Assembly: GCA_014138095.1 (NCBI GenBank)
Contig: JACGXE010000002.1
Span: 186,001-250,000 of the forward strand
Reading direction: 5' to 3'
Origin: Ochrobactrum sp. RH2CCR150
Lineage (GTDB): Bacteria; Pseudomonadota; Alphaproteobacteria; Rhizobiales; Rhizobiaceae
Length of the DNA stretch: 64,000 nt
A program made the position numbers and the translations under genes. The notes beneath the pieces were generated by a model. The model did not search any database. It saw nothing but the letters and a program-made list of their open reading frames with translations, and had not been told where the DNA came from. Within the stretch, counting starts at the first letter, position 1. Every line of letters starts with the position of its first letter. This document shows positions 17,726 through 26,200 of this stretch, piece after piece.

Positions 17726-19642
17726 ATGGACCGTTATGGTGGGGTTCCTAATCGAAATCTGCCTTTGAACGCAGCACACACCAGATTACCCACTCTGGCC
17801 GCGATGGCTGGCGTCATTGCTGTGTTCTATTTTGCCAAAGATGTTTTCCTGCCGCTGGCAATTGCGATTCTGCTGACCTTCATGCTTGCGCCAATTGTTG
17901 CCTTCCTGCGGAGGTTACGGCTGCCGAGGCTGGTGGCAATCATCACCAGCGTTGCTGGCGGCTTTCTGATCATTGCAGTTTTCAGCGCAATTCTGGCCTT
18001 TCAGGTAACGGAAGTCGGGCAGAATATTGCGACTTACCAGTACAATATCATTGAAAAGATACGGAACCTGAAGAAGGCAGGCACGGAAGGCGGGATTATT
18101 GACCGTCTGAACCGCTTTGCCGAAAGGGTGGGGGCCGAGATCAATAGTCCGGAAGATAAGCCGAACGTTCCGGGCATCAATCCGGAGCCGGAAAGAAAGC
18201 CGGTTCTGGTCGAGGTATTTTCGCGTCGAAGCCCCATTGAAACACTGGAAAGCATCATAGGGCCGCTGGTCAGCCCACTGGCGACAACGGGCCTCGTCAT
18301 TGTGGTGGTTGTGTTCATGTTGCTTGAAAGGGAGGAACTGCGCGACAGGTTCATCCGGCTTGTCGGCTATGGCGACCTGCACCGAACCACAGAGGCCCTA
18401 CAGGAAGCTGGTAGTCGTGTGGGCCAGTATCTGCTGACGCAGCTTATGGTCAACATCGCTTATGGTGTTCCATTGGGTATAGGCTTGTGGTTACTTGGCA
18501 TACCCAATGCGCTGTTGTGGGGCATGCTCGCCATCGTCTTGCGGTTTGTCCCCTATATCGGACCAGTGATAGCTGCGGTGATGCCGATATTTCTGGCCTT
18601 TGCGGTTTCACCCGGCTGGACTTTGCTCATCTGCACGATTGCACTTTTTATTGTTGTGGAACTCATCAGCAACAATGTGATCGAACCCTGGCTTTATGGT
18701 TCCAGAACAGGATTGTCTCCACTTGCAATCATTGTATCCGCAATTTTCTGGGCGTGGTTGTGGGGGCCTGTAGGACTGGTGCTTTCCACACCATTGACGG
18801 TTTGTCTTGTTGTTTTGGGTCGGCACGTTCCGCAGTTTGAGTTCTTTGAGATATTGTTCGGTGATGAGCCGGTTCTTGATCCCGAGGAGAGGCTCTATCA
18901 ACGCCTGCTCGCTGGAGACCCTATTGAAGCGACAGACAACGCGGAAGAGATACTCGAAGAGAAGTTTCTGGTTGAGTATTATAGCACGGTTGGAATTCCA
19001 GCTCTTCTACTTGCGGAGCAGGATAGGGCGCGTGGTGCACTGAACGACAAGCAGCTCGACGATGTGACGAACAGTGCAAATATGCTGGTTGCCAATCTTC
19101 GCATGATCGCCAGTGAAGAACTCGACAATGATGAAGATGTGACGGTCGAAACCGCATCGGACGAAAAGGCCAAGATCGAACTCCCATCCGGCGATGGAAA
19201 GGTGATCGTCAGCATCGGGGGACATGATGCGCTGGGGGACATCACCGCCGAAATGGTGGGACAGGCGCTGTCGGTTCAGGGTGCGCAGGCCACTGTGATT
19301 GGCCATGCGGGATTATTGCCAAGTCAGTTGAGCAAAGAGGCTATTGCCGCGGCGTCGGCTGTCGTCGTCTGTTATCTGAATGTGGAATCTGCGATACGCG
19401 GCAGATTTTCAATCCGCAGATTGAAGCGCTTTAATCCGGATGCCCTGATTGGCATTGCAATTTGGTCGCTGACGCCAGCCAAAAATCGCAAGGAACCCGC
19501 GGAGCTTCAAAGTCGAATACACGCAGACTTTGTTTCGTCTGATATCGTTGACGTTGTGATCAACTGTCTTTCGGAGCAGAAGCCCTCAAAGCTGCAAGCC
19601 TCTGCATCAGCAGGTGGAAAGCGTTCATCATCGCGCGATTAG
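17726..19642 (+). CDS. AI-2E family permease (PerM/TqsA-like) with C-terminal extension
   Basis: The 638-residue protein starts with a typical AI-2E transporter of about 370 residues: eight or so helices, a long periplasmic loop with a coiled segment (about 95-170), then helices with GIPNALLWGMLAIVLRFVPYIGPVIAAVMP and the conserved EPWLYGSRTGLSPLAIIVSAIFWAWLWGPVGLVLSTPLT. About 250 residues follow that are absent from short family members. They include an acidic helical region and an alpha/beta part (VIVSIGGHDALGDITAEMVGQAL..) resembling a cobalamin-binding-like Rossmann fold without an obvious cobalt-ligand His motif. Family members export autoinducer-2 or act in ion exchange; the substrate here is unknown. 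It is monocistronic. Confidence 0.85.
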   Translation: MDRYGGVPNRNLPLNAAHTRLPTLAAMAGVIAVFYFAKDVFLPLAIAILLTFMLAPIVAFLRRLRLPRLVAIITSVAGGFLIIAVFSAILAFQVTEVGQNIATYQYNIIEKIRNLKKAGTEGGIIDRLNRFAERVGAEINSPEDKPNVPGINPEPERKPVLVEVFSRRSPIETLESIIGPLVSPLATTGLVIVVVVFMLLEREELRDRFIRLVGYGDLHRTTEALQEAGSRVGQYLLTQLMVNIAYGVPLGIGLWLLGIPNALLWGMLAIVLRFVPYIGPVIAAVMPIFLAFAVSPGWTLLICTIALFIVVELISNNVIEPWLYGSRTGLSPLAIIVSAIFWAWLWGPVGLVLSTPLTVCLVVLGRHVPQFEFFEILFGDEPVLDPEERLYQRLLAGDPIEATDNAEEILEEKFLVEYYSTVGIPALLLAEQDRARGALNDKQLDDVTNSANMLVANLRMIASEELDNDEDVTVETASDEKAKIELPSGDGKVIVSIGGHDALGDITAEMVGQALSVQGAQATVIGHAGLLPSQLSKEAIAAASAVVVCYLNVESAIRGRFSIRRLKRFNPDALIGIAIWSLTPAKNRKEPAELQSRIHADFVSSDIVDVVINCLSEQKPSKLQASASAGGKRSSSRD

Positions 19643-19681
19643 TGTCGTCTCGACCAATCGGTCGATGCGCAATACATTAGC

Positions 19682-19810
19682 TCACCACTCTGCCGATTGG
19701 ACAGAAATCTGCGTGCTCGCCATTTCGTATCGAAACCGCTCCGCGATGGACCAAGCCAGGAATAACGCACAAGCCACAACCACCGTGGCCACATAAGTGT
19801 TCGGGCTCAT
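19682..19810 (-). CDS. Possible 42-residue single-pass membrane peptide
   Basis: On the minus strand an ATG at 19810 opens a 42-codon frame whose first 22 residues (MSPNTYVATVVVACALFLAWSI) form one plausible transmembrane helix, ending EW before TGA. Only a weak GGAT-type ribosome site precedes it. It is the only coding signal I see in the 395-base gap between the permease and the acetamidase; the remainder of the gap is AT-rich promoter-like sequence. Confidence 0.28.
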   Translation of the reverse strand: MSPNTYVATVVVACALFLAWSIAERFRYEMASTQISVQSAEW

Positions 19811-20037
19811 TAGATTATCCGATGTTCAGTAATTGCAGCGTAAATACTTATCAGGTTCGTTGCCGACAAGCTTCAATAAGACATGGCTGCTATGCGTGGC
19901 CGCTTAAAACCCTGCCTGTGCTAAAAAGGCGCTGCTTTCAATTCCAGCGATAGCCAGACACCAAGCGTTCTTTCCTTGTGGTCGCGGCCATTGGCGGTAT
20001 GATCAGGCCTTCAATGCAAATCAGCGGGAGAGCAATC

Positions 20038-21354
20038 ATGGCCGATACACCAGCAAACATTGCGAAACGAAGCGTCGTCGTTGACGGTTTTACCAATAGC
20101 GTTCTGGACCCGTCCCAACCAATGATGGGCCCGTTGCAAAATGGTGGAACGATCATTGCCAATACAGCGCCGGGCTGCTGGGGACCAATGATTACGCCGC
20201 GGCTGCGTGGCGGGCACGAGGTCACGAAGCCGGTTTATATTGAAGGCGCAGATGTTGGTGATGGTGTTATCATCCGCATTCGCGATATATCCGTAACATC
20301 GCTGGCAACTGCATCGGGGCATGATGCTGTTTCGAACAAGTATTGCCTTGGTGACCCGTTTGTCGCCGCGCGTTGTCCCGTTTGTGACGAGGTATGGCCT
20401 GAAACGCACATTGAAGGTGTGGGTCAGGATTCCGTGCGCTGCAACAAATGCGGAACCGCAATCAAGCCATTCGAGATTGTGCATGGCTACACGGTTGTTT
20501 TCGACGAAGCGCAAGATGTCGGCTTGACGGTGAATAAAGACGCCGCCGAACGCATTGCAAAGAACGCGAACCATTATGCATCGTTGCCCGATCAATCCGT
20601 GCAACATTCCGTTTTGAACTACGCTCCGGCTGATCTGGTTGGTGCGATTGTGCGCATGCGGCCCTTCCTTGGGCAGTTGGGCACCACACCGTCGAAGGCT
20701 ATGCCGGATTCTCACAATGCAGGCGATTTTGGCGCGTTCCTTGTCGGTGCGCCACATCCTTATGCTTTGACCGAGGAGGAATTGCAGAAGCACAAGACCG
20801 ATGGGCATATGGATATTGATGCCGTTCGCGCTGGCGCTGTGCTGGTTTGCCCTGTGAAGGTTCCGGGTGCTGGCGTCTATATGGGCGACATGCACGCTGC
20901 CCAGGGTGACGGCGAAATCGCAGGCCACACGATGGACGTGGCCGGAAGCGTGACCCTGCAGGTTGAAGTGCTGAAGAAATACAACAATGACGGTCCCGTA
21001 CTGTTCCCATTGCTTGAAGATTTGCCGCCATTGGCGAAGCCCTTCACGGAGGACGAGAAAAAGCGCGGTGCTAAATTGGCTCAGCAATGGGGTGTCAAAG
21101 CCGTTGAGGATGTTGCGCCGATTTCCGTCATTGGTACTGCGGCCAACATGAATGCCGCTATTGCCAACGGTCTGGAAAGAGCGGCCAAACTGCTGGATAT
21201 GTCCGTTTCGGAAGTGCGGAACCGGGCGACGATCAACGGCGCGATTGAAATCGGGCGCGATCCGGGCGTGATACAGGTGACATTCCTCGCGCCTTTGGCC
21301 AATCTGGATAAGGCTGGTCTCGGGGTTATTGCACGCCAACAGTATAACCTCTGA
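20038..21354 (+). CDS. Acetamidase/formamidase family protein with zinc-ribbon insert
   Basis: The 438-residue protein belongs to the FmdA/AmdA amidase family, which hydrolyses short aliphatic amides to ammonia and an acid. Family signatures are the N-terminal SGRP-like region, GAHPYAL-type loop (LVGAPHPYALTEEEL), MGDMHAAQGDGEIAGHTMDVAGSVTLQVEV and the C-terminal ISVIGTAANMNAAIANGLERAA. Near residues 112-142 sits an inserted four-cysteine knuckle (RCPVC ... RCNKC), probably a structural zinc site. I chose ATG 20038 because GGGAG precedes it by the right distance. No amide transporter is adjacent. A long GC hairpin follows. Confidence 0.85.
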   Translation: MADTPANIAKRSVVVDGFTNSVLDPSQPMMGPLQNGGTIIANTAPGCWGPMITPRLRGGHEVTKPVYIEGADVGDGVIIRIRDISVTSLATASGHDAVSNKYCLGDPFVAARCPVCDEVWPETHIEGVGQDSVRCNKCGTAIKPFEIVHGYTVVFDEAQDVGLTVNKDAAERIAKNANHYASLPDQSVQHSVLNYAPADLVGAIVRMRPFLGQLGTTPSKAMPDSHNAGDFGAFLVGAPHPYALTEEELQKHKTDGHMDIDAVRAGAVLVCPVKVPGAGVYMGDMHAAQGDGEIAGHTMDVAGSVTLQVEVLKKYNNDGPVLFPLLEDLPPLAKPFTEDEKKRGAKLAQQWGVKAVEDVAPISVIGTAANMNAAIANGLERAAKLLDMSVSEVRNRATINGAIEIGRDPGVIQVTFLAPLANLDKAGLGVIARQQYNL

Positions 21355-21360
21355 TTGCCA

Positions 21361-21395
21361 CTCCTGCCCGCGCCGATAAAGGGCGCGGGCAGGAG
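21361..21395 (+). terminator. 14-bp GC-rich hairpin after the acetamidase gene
   Basis: CTCCTGCCCGCGCC pairs perfectly with GGCGCGGGCAGGAG across a 7-base loop, six bases after the stop. There is no immediate T-run; CCTTTTC comes later. It is either a terminator or an mRNA 3'-end stabiliser that separates this gene from the sigma factor locus. Confidence 0.65.
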
Positions 21396-21410
21396 GCTAT
21401 AGCCATCCTT

Positions 21411-21444
21411 TTCGACGTCAAATTAAACTTGACTATTATAGTCA
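21411..21444 (+). promoter_or_regulatory. Promoter with iron-regulator-like operator before the ECF sigma gene
   Basis: TTCGAC (21411-21416), a 17-base spacer and TATTAT (21434-21439) form a plausible housekeeping promoter. Over its -10 lies the perfect palindrome TGACTATTATAGTCA (21430-21444). This has the TGA-N9-TCA form known as the iron-responsive operator of the rhizobial regulator RirA. Repression in iron-replete cells is the natural inference for this heme/iron-type locus. Confidence 0.55.
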
Positions 21445-21533
21445 TATATAAGATGAGAAGCAGACGCGCTGCCTTGTGGCGGCGCGCCAGTTTGTTCATT
21501 CCCATCCGACCGGGTTAAATAAAGTTTCGACCA

Positions 21534-22034
21534 ATGTGGAACTTGCACCGTCTCTTCCAGAACCATGCCCGGGAGCTGAACCGGTTCTTCCGGCGCAGGG
21601 GGCATAATGCGGAAACGGCTGCCGATCTCACACAGGACACATTTGTCCGGGTTCTGACTGCAACGCCCCAGACCGATAACAATCCGCGCGCTTATCTGCA
21701 TCAGATCGCCCGCAACCTGTCGATTGACCTCTACCGGCGTGAAAGGCTGTTCCAGCAATCCGATCTGGCGGAAGACGAATGGCAGCGGATTGCCGACACC
21801 ACGCCAACGCCTGAAGCCGTGGTCTATGATCGGCAGCGCCTCGCCATTATCGAAAGCGCGCTCCTGGAATTGCCGGAAAAGACGCGCAGGGCCTTCGAGA
21901 TGCATCGTCTCGATGAAAAGACGATTGCTGAGGTTGCATCCGAGCTTGGCCTTTCCATCTCGCGGACATGGACGTTGATCAAGCGCGCCTATCTGCATTT
22001 GCGCCAGCGGCTGAAGGAAGACGCTTCCTTTTGA
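21534..22034 (+). CDS. ECF RNA polymerase sigma factor (FecI-like)
   Basis: This is a 166-residue sigma factor with only regions 2 and 4. Region 2 contains AADLTQDTFVRVL and NPRAYLHQIARNLSIDLYRRE; region 4 contains LPEKTRRAFEMHRLDEKTIAEVASELGLSISRTWTLIKRAYLHLRQRL, a helix-turn-helix for -35 recognition. Downstream fecR and TonB-dependent receptor genes place it in the iron-starvation cell-surface signalling class, where the receptor and FecR release the sigma when the ligand is present. The start ATG at 21534 gives the typical MWNLHRLFQNHARELNRFF N-terminus. Confidence 0.92.
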   Translation: MWNLHRLFQNHARELNRFFRRRGHNAETAADLTQDTFVRVLTATPQTDNNPRAYLHQIARNLSIDLYRRERLFQQSDLAEDEWQRIADTTPTPEAVVYDRQRLAIIESALLELPEKTRRAFEMHRLDEKTIAEVASELGLSISRTWTLIKRAYLHLRQRLKEDASF

Positions 22035-22054
22035 TCGCTGTTCTTCCGCCAGCG

Positions 22055-22084
22055 GGTGAAAATTTCCGCCACTCGTCCGTTTCA
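22055..22084 (+). promoter_or_regulatory. Candidate ECF-sigma promoter before fecR
   Basis: A 30-base element reads GGTGAAAATTTC, a short variable stretch, then CGTCCGTTTCA. The same element, in equal length and register, precedes the receptor gene. GAAAATT is a reasonable FecI-type -35 and CGTCC a reasonable -10. It lies between the sigma gene and fecR, implying autoregulation of fecR by its partner sigma. Confidence 0.7.
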
Positions 22085-22145
22085 CCAATTATAGAGAGAT
22101 TGCTCCGGCTTGCGGAGTTGCAGCGCCACGAGGAACCGTTCGTTG

Positions 22146-23105
22146 ATGGATGACAAAGTGTCGAAAAGCGAAAGGCTGTTCGAGGAAGCGCTGGACCTCA
22201 TTATCCGCATGCAGGACGATCCCGGTAATCCGGTCGCGCTCGACCTCGTTGCGCGCTGGCGCGCACGCAGCGCCGACCATGAGACGGCCTGGCGCGAGGC
22301 AATGGAAATTCACGGCATGGCCGGAAAGGTCATGCAGGCGCAGCGCAGCACAGCAAGCGCAGGCCGGGGCATGTCGCGTCGCTCAGTTCTGTTTGGTGGC
22401 GCAGCTGGTCTGGCTGCCATCGGACTGGGTTCCATGCTTGGGCCGCAGCTCGTCTTGCAGGCGCGCGCCGACTATCTGACAGCTACCGCTGAACTGCGGC
22501 GCGTCACGCTCAAAGACGGAACGCAAGTGACACTCGGACCCGATAGCGCCATCCGGTCGCGCTTCGACGAGCACTCCCGCAATGTTGAGCTTCTGGCTGG
22601 CATGGCTTTTTTCGATGTCACGCCGGATACGGCGCGGCCGTTTCAGGTAATGACGGGCAATCTGGTAGCGACGGCGTTGGAAACGGCTTTTGATGTCAGC
22701 AATGATGCAGGTTATCTCGCTGTATCTGTCGATCATGGCGCTGTGGATGTGAAGGTTCAGCCGGATAGCCTGCCTGCGCAACCATCGGTCGGTGCAGGCG
22801 AATGGCTGTCCTTTGATCCACGCAGTTCAAGCTTCGAGCGCGGCATTCGCGACGTCAGCCAGATCGCAGCCTGGCGGGAAGGGCTGCTGGTGGCAGATCG
22901 CGACAGCATTGCCTCGGTTGTGGCGCGTATTGCGCGCTGGAAATCTGGCCGTGTTGTGTTGGCCCAGTCGAGTTTCGGTGCCGAGCGCATTTCCGGTGTG
23001 TTCGACCTCAACCAGCCGCTGTCGGCGCTTGAAGCCGTCGTCGAACCCTATGGCGGCAAAGTCCGCCAGATATCACCCTGGCTAACGATTATTTCCACCA
23101 TCTGA
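22146..23105 (+). CDS. FecR-like anti-sigma/sigma regulator
   Basis: The 319-residue protein has the FecR layout. An N-terminal cytoplasmic DUF4880-type helical domain (LFEEALDLIIRMQDDPGNPVA.., about 8-50) binds the sigma factor. One transmembrane segment follows (about 82-100), then a periplasmic FecR beta domain (LKDGTQVTLGPDSAIRSRFDEHSRNVELLAGMAFFDV), and a C-terminal STN-like domain (RISGVFDLNQPLSALEAVV) contacts the receptor signalling domain. The membrane segment is preceded by SRRSVLFGG, a twin-arginine motif, in line with Tat-dependent insertion reported for FecR proteins. I took ATG 22146 over an upstream in-frame ATG because it matches family starts. Confidence 0.92.
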   Translation: MDDKVSKSERLFEEALDLIIRMQDDPGNPVALDLVARWRARSADHETAWREAMEIHGMAGKVMQAQRSTASAGRGMSRRSVLFGGAAGLAAIGLGSMLGPQLVLQARADYLTATAELRRVTLKDGTQVTLGPDSAIRSRFDEHSRNVELLAGMAFFDVTPDTARPFQVMTGNLVATALETAFDVSNDAGYLAVSVDHGAVDVKVQPDSLPAQPSVGAGEWLSFDPRSSSFERGIRDVSQIAAWREGLLVADRDSIASVVARIARWKSGRVVLAQSSFGAERISGVFDLNQPLSALEAVVEPYGGKVRQISPWLTIISTI

Positions 23106-23134
23106 TTTTTCGCCCGTTTTTTTTTGAAGCAGGG

Positions 23135-23164
23135 GGAGAAAATTACATAGCTCCGTCCGTTTCA
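23135..23164 (+). promoter_or_regulatory. Candidate ECF-sigma promoter before the TonB-dependent receptor gene
   Basis: The element reads GGAGAAAATTAC, a short variable stretch, then CGTCCGTTTCA. Its conserved blocks and 30-base length equal those of the element before fecR. It lies 75 bases ahead of the receptor start, as expected for the main target of the locus sigma factor. Confidence 0.75.
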
Positions 23165-23239
23165 GATAACAGGGCCGGAAGTTAGCTGCTGCCATACGAC
23201 AGCCCATTTCCATAAATGGCGGATTGGAGTGGTTGAGCT

Positions 23240-26200
23240 ATGGGGCTTGATGTCAATAATCGTGTTCGGCGGCAGTTTGGAATAGGTATTTTAACCACCG
23301 CGCTTCTGGGGTCGACCTGCGTTTTCGCGCTCTCATTGGCGACAAGCGGCGCCGCGCAAGCCCAGACAACAAGGCAGACTGCATTCAACATCCCCGCCGG
23401 GTCGCTGTCCGGTGCGCTTGCCGCATTCGGCAAGCAGGCGGGATTGCAGGTGACCTATCTGCCGGAACTGGCCTCAGCAAAGCGCTCTGCCGGTGTTTCC
23501 GGCACGATGACATCAGAACAGGCGCTGACAAGGCTTCTCTCCGGGTCTGGTATTTCCTATCGTTTCACAAGCGGCAGCACGGTCGCGCTTTCCGGCCAGA
23601 CGGCAGCGGTGCAAGCACCGCTTGATGTGGCTGGAACCACCCTTCTCGATACGATCACGGTGACGAGCGGCAGCGGCGTCGCCGCGTCAGATGCGCCTTA
23701 TGTTACACCGGCAGCGACGAACTATATTTCGGCCGAGACGATTGAGCGGTTCAGGGGTTCCAGTCCCGCCGATATCTTCCGCGGCACACCGGGTGTGATG
23801 TCGGGCGAAGCCCGCAACGGCGCGGGTGCAGTCGATGTGAATATTCGCGGCATGCAGGGCTTCGGGCGTGTTGCTACCACCATCGACGGCGCGGAAAACG
23901 GCGTCACGGTCTATCAGGGCTATCAGGGCCTTTCGAACCGCACCTATATCGACCCTGATTTTATTGGCGGCATTGATGTGCGTAAGGGGTCGGATGCGAC
24001 GTCGCGCGGTATAGCGGGCAGCGTCGCCATTCGCACGGTGAATGCAGATGATATCGTCAAGCCGGGCGACACCTGGGGTCTCCGGGTGAAGGGCGAATAT
24101 GCCGGAAACTCCGCAACGCCGCATGGTGGCGCGAAGGGCGGTTACGAATGGCCCTATTCTCCGGGGAACAATCCGGTCGCCGTTCCCTCCAGCGATGGCC
24201 TGGACAGGCCGTCCCTTCTCACGCCGACCGCCGGTTCAGGCAGCGTCGTGGCAGCCATGAAGGAGGAAAACTACGATCTCCTTGCAGGCTATGCCTATCG
24301 CAAGCGCGGCAATTATTATGCGGGCAAGCATGGACCTGCGGCGGAACCGATCAATGTCGGACCGCGAAGGATCTGCAACAGTTCGGGTAGCTGGTGTGAA
24401 AACTGGCCGTCTTATGTCGAGAATGGTGGTCTGACGAATTACCGTGCCGGCGAGGAGGTGCTGAACACTCAGCTTCAGACCGAATCTTATCTGACCAAGG
24501 CGACGCTGCGTTTTGACGGTGGTCACGAGCTTCAGCTTGGCTATAATGGTTTTCGCAGCGAGGCGGGCGATCTTCTCGCCTCGCGCTTCACCAGCGAACG
24601 CACCCAGCCGACACAGCAGGAGCTGACATCCGGCACCAAGCTGGATACGGGCACGCTGCGCTATCGCTGGAACCCGGACGACAATGACCTGATCGACATG
24701 AAAGCCAATCTGTGGCTGACCAGGCTGGAGATGCGCAATCCGCGACGCGGTTCGCCGATACCGACATCGGAATCGGTGGGTCTTCCATCCGATTACAGAA
24801 CGGGTTCGGATACCGTCATGTGGGGCGGCGATGTGTCGAATACGTCAAGTTTCGATCTGAGTCGCTATGGGTCGGTCGATCTCACCTATGGCGTTTCCTA
24901 TCTCAATGAGGATACCAAGCCGAGCGGATATACCGAGTTGCTGGAAGGCTGGTTGCAGCTTCCAAGCGTCTATCGTGACGAAGCCGCCGTCTACACCAAA
25001 ATGTCCTACAAGCCGGTGGACTGGCTGACATTGAATACGGGTCTGCGCTACTCGCATTACTGGTCGCATAACCGTGGTGAGAGTTCCAATGTGGAGGCGG
25101 AACCGAGCGAGCGTTCGCAGGGCGGGGTAAGCCCGACTGCGGGCGTTGTGGTCGAGCCTTTCGACGGCGCACAGCTCTATGTGAATTATTCGAACGCGCT
25201 GCGTTTCCCGAGCGTTGTGGAGTCCATGGGTGTCTTCACCGTCATCCAGCCCGATCTTGCTCCGGAGCGGGGCAACAACTGGGATATCGGTGCAAATCTC
25301 AAACGGGGCGATGTGTTCCAGAGCGACGACACACTGATGATGAAGCTCGGTTACTTTAACTGGGACATCAAGAACTATATCTCGCGCGAGTGGTGGAGCA
25401 GCCCGCTTGGTTATTCGAGCATGCGCATCCACAATATTGACCGGGCGCAGTTTTCCGGTCTTGAGTTTTCCAGCCGGTATGAGGCTGGTGGTTTCACCGC
25501 CGATCTGTCTGCGAACTATTATCTCGATGTGGAGTTTTGCCGAACCTCCGACACATGCGGAAGCAAGTCGCTTTATGGCGACTATGCAACCAACCATGTT
25601 CCGCCGAAGTATTCGGTTGATCTGACATTGTCGCAGAAAATGCTCGACGACAGGCTGACACTTGGCGGGCGTGTGTCCTATATCGGTCCGCGCGCCATCG
25701 GCCATGGCGATGTGACCGCGACTGGCGCAAGCGAGTTCATCTCGCAGACGCGCTGGAAGCCTTATACGCTGGTGGATGTATTCGCCGAGTACAAGGTCAC
25801 CGACAGCCTGACCGCGACGGCCCGTATCGAAAACTTGACCGATCAATATTATGTCGATCCGTTGGGGCTGGTGAACCAGCCGGGACCGGGGCGCACCTTC
25901 TATGCGGGTCTGACGAGCACATTTGGCGGCGATCAGAAGCTGCCGCAACTGTCACCATTCTCCCGTTCGCAAGGAGGATCGCCGGGGATTGACTGGACCG
26001 GGTTCTATGCCGGTGTCCATACCGGCATGTCATCGGGGCGGACATGGGGCACAACCACCGCTCTTGATGGCACTGTGGACCCCATATCTTCATCTGAATC
26101 GGCAGATCGGGGCTTCGGTACAGCTGCACTCTATGGTGTGCAGGCCGGTTACAACTATCAGCTTGGCAACCGTGTTGTGCTTGGCATTGAGGCCGATGTG

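Noticed and set aside
20011..21339. A 442-codon open frame on the minus strand
   Set aside because: It is the antisense shadow of the acetamidase gene, has no recognisable family and has amino acid composition typical of shadow frames in GC-rich DNA.
24845..25948. A 367-codon minus-strand frame within the receptor gene
   Set aside because: Antisense to the barrel-coding region, with no family resemblance.
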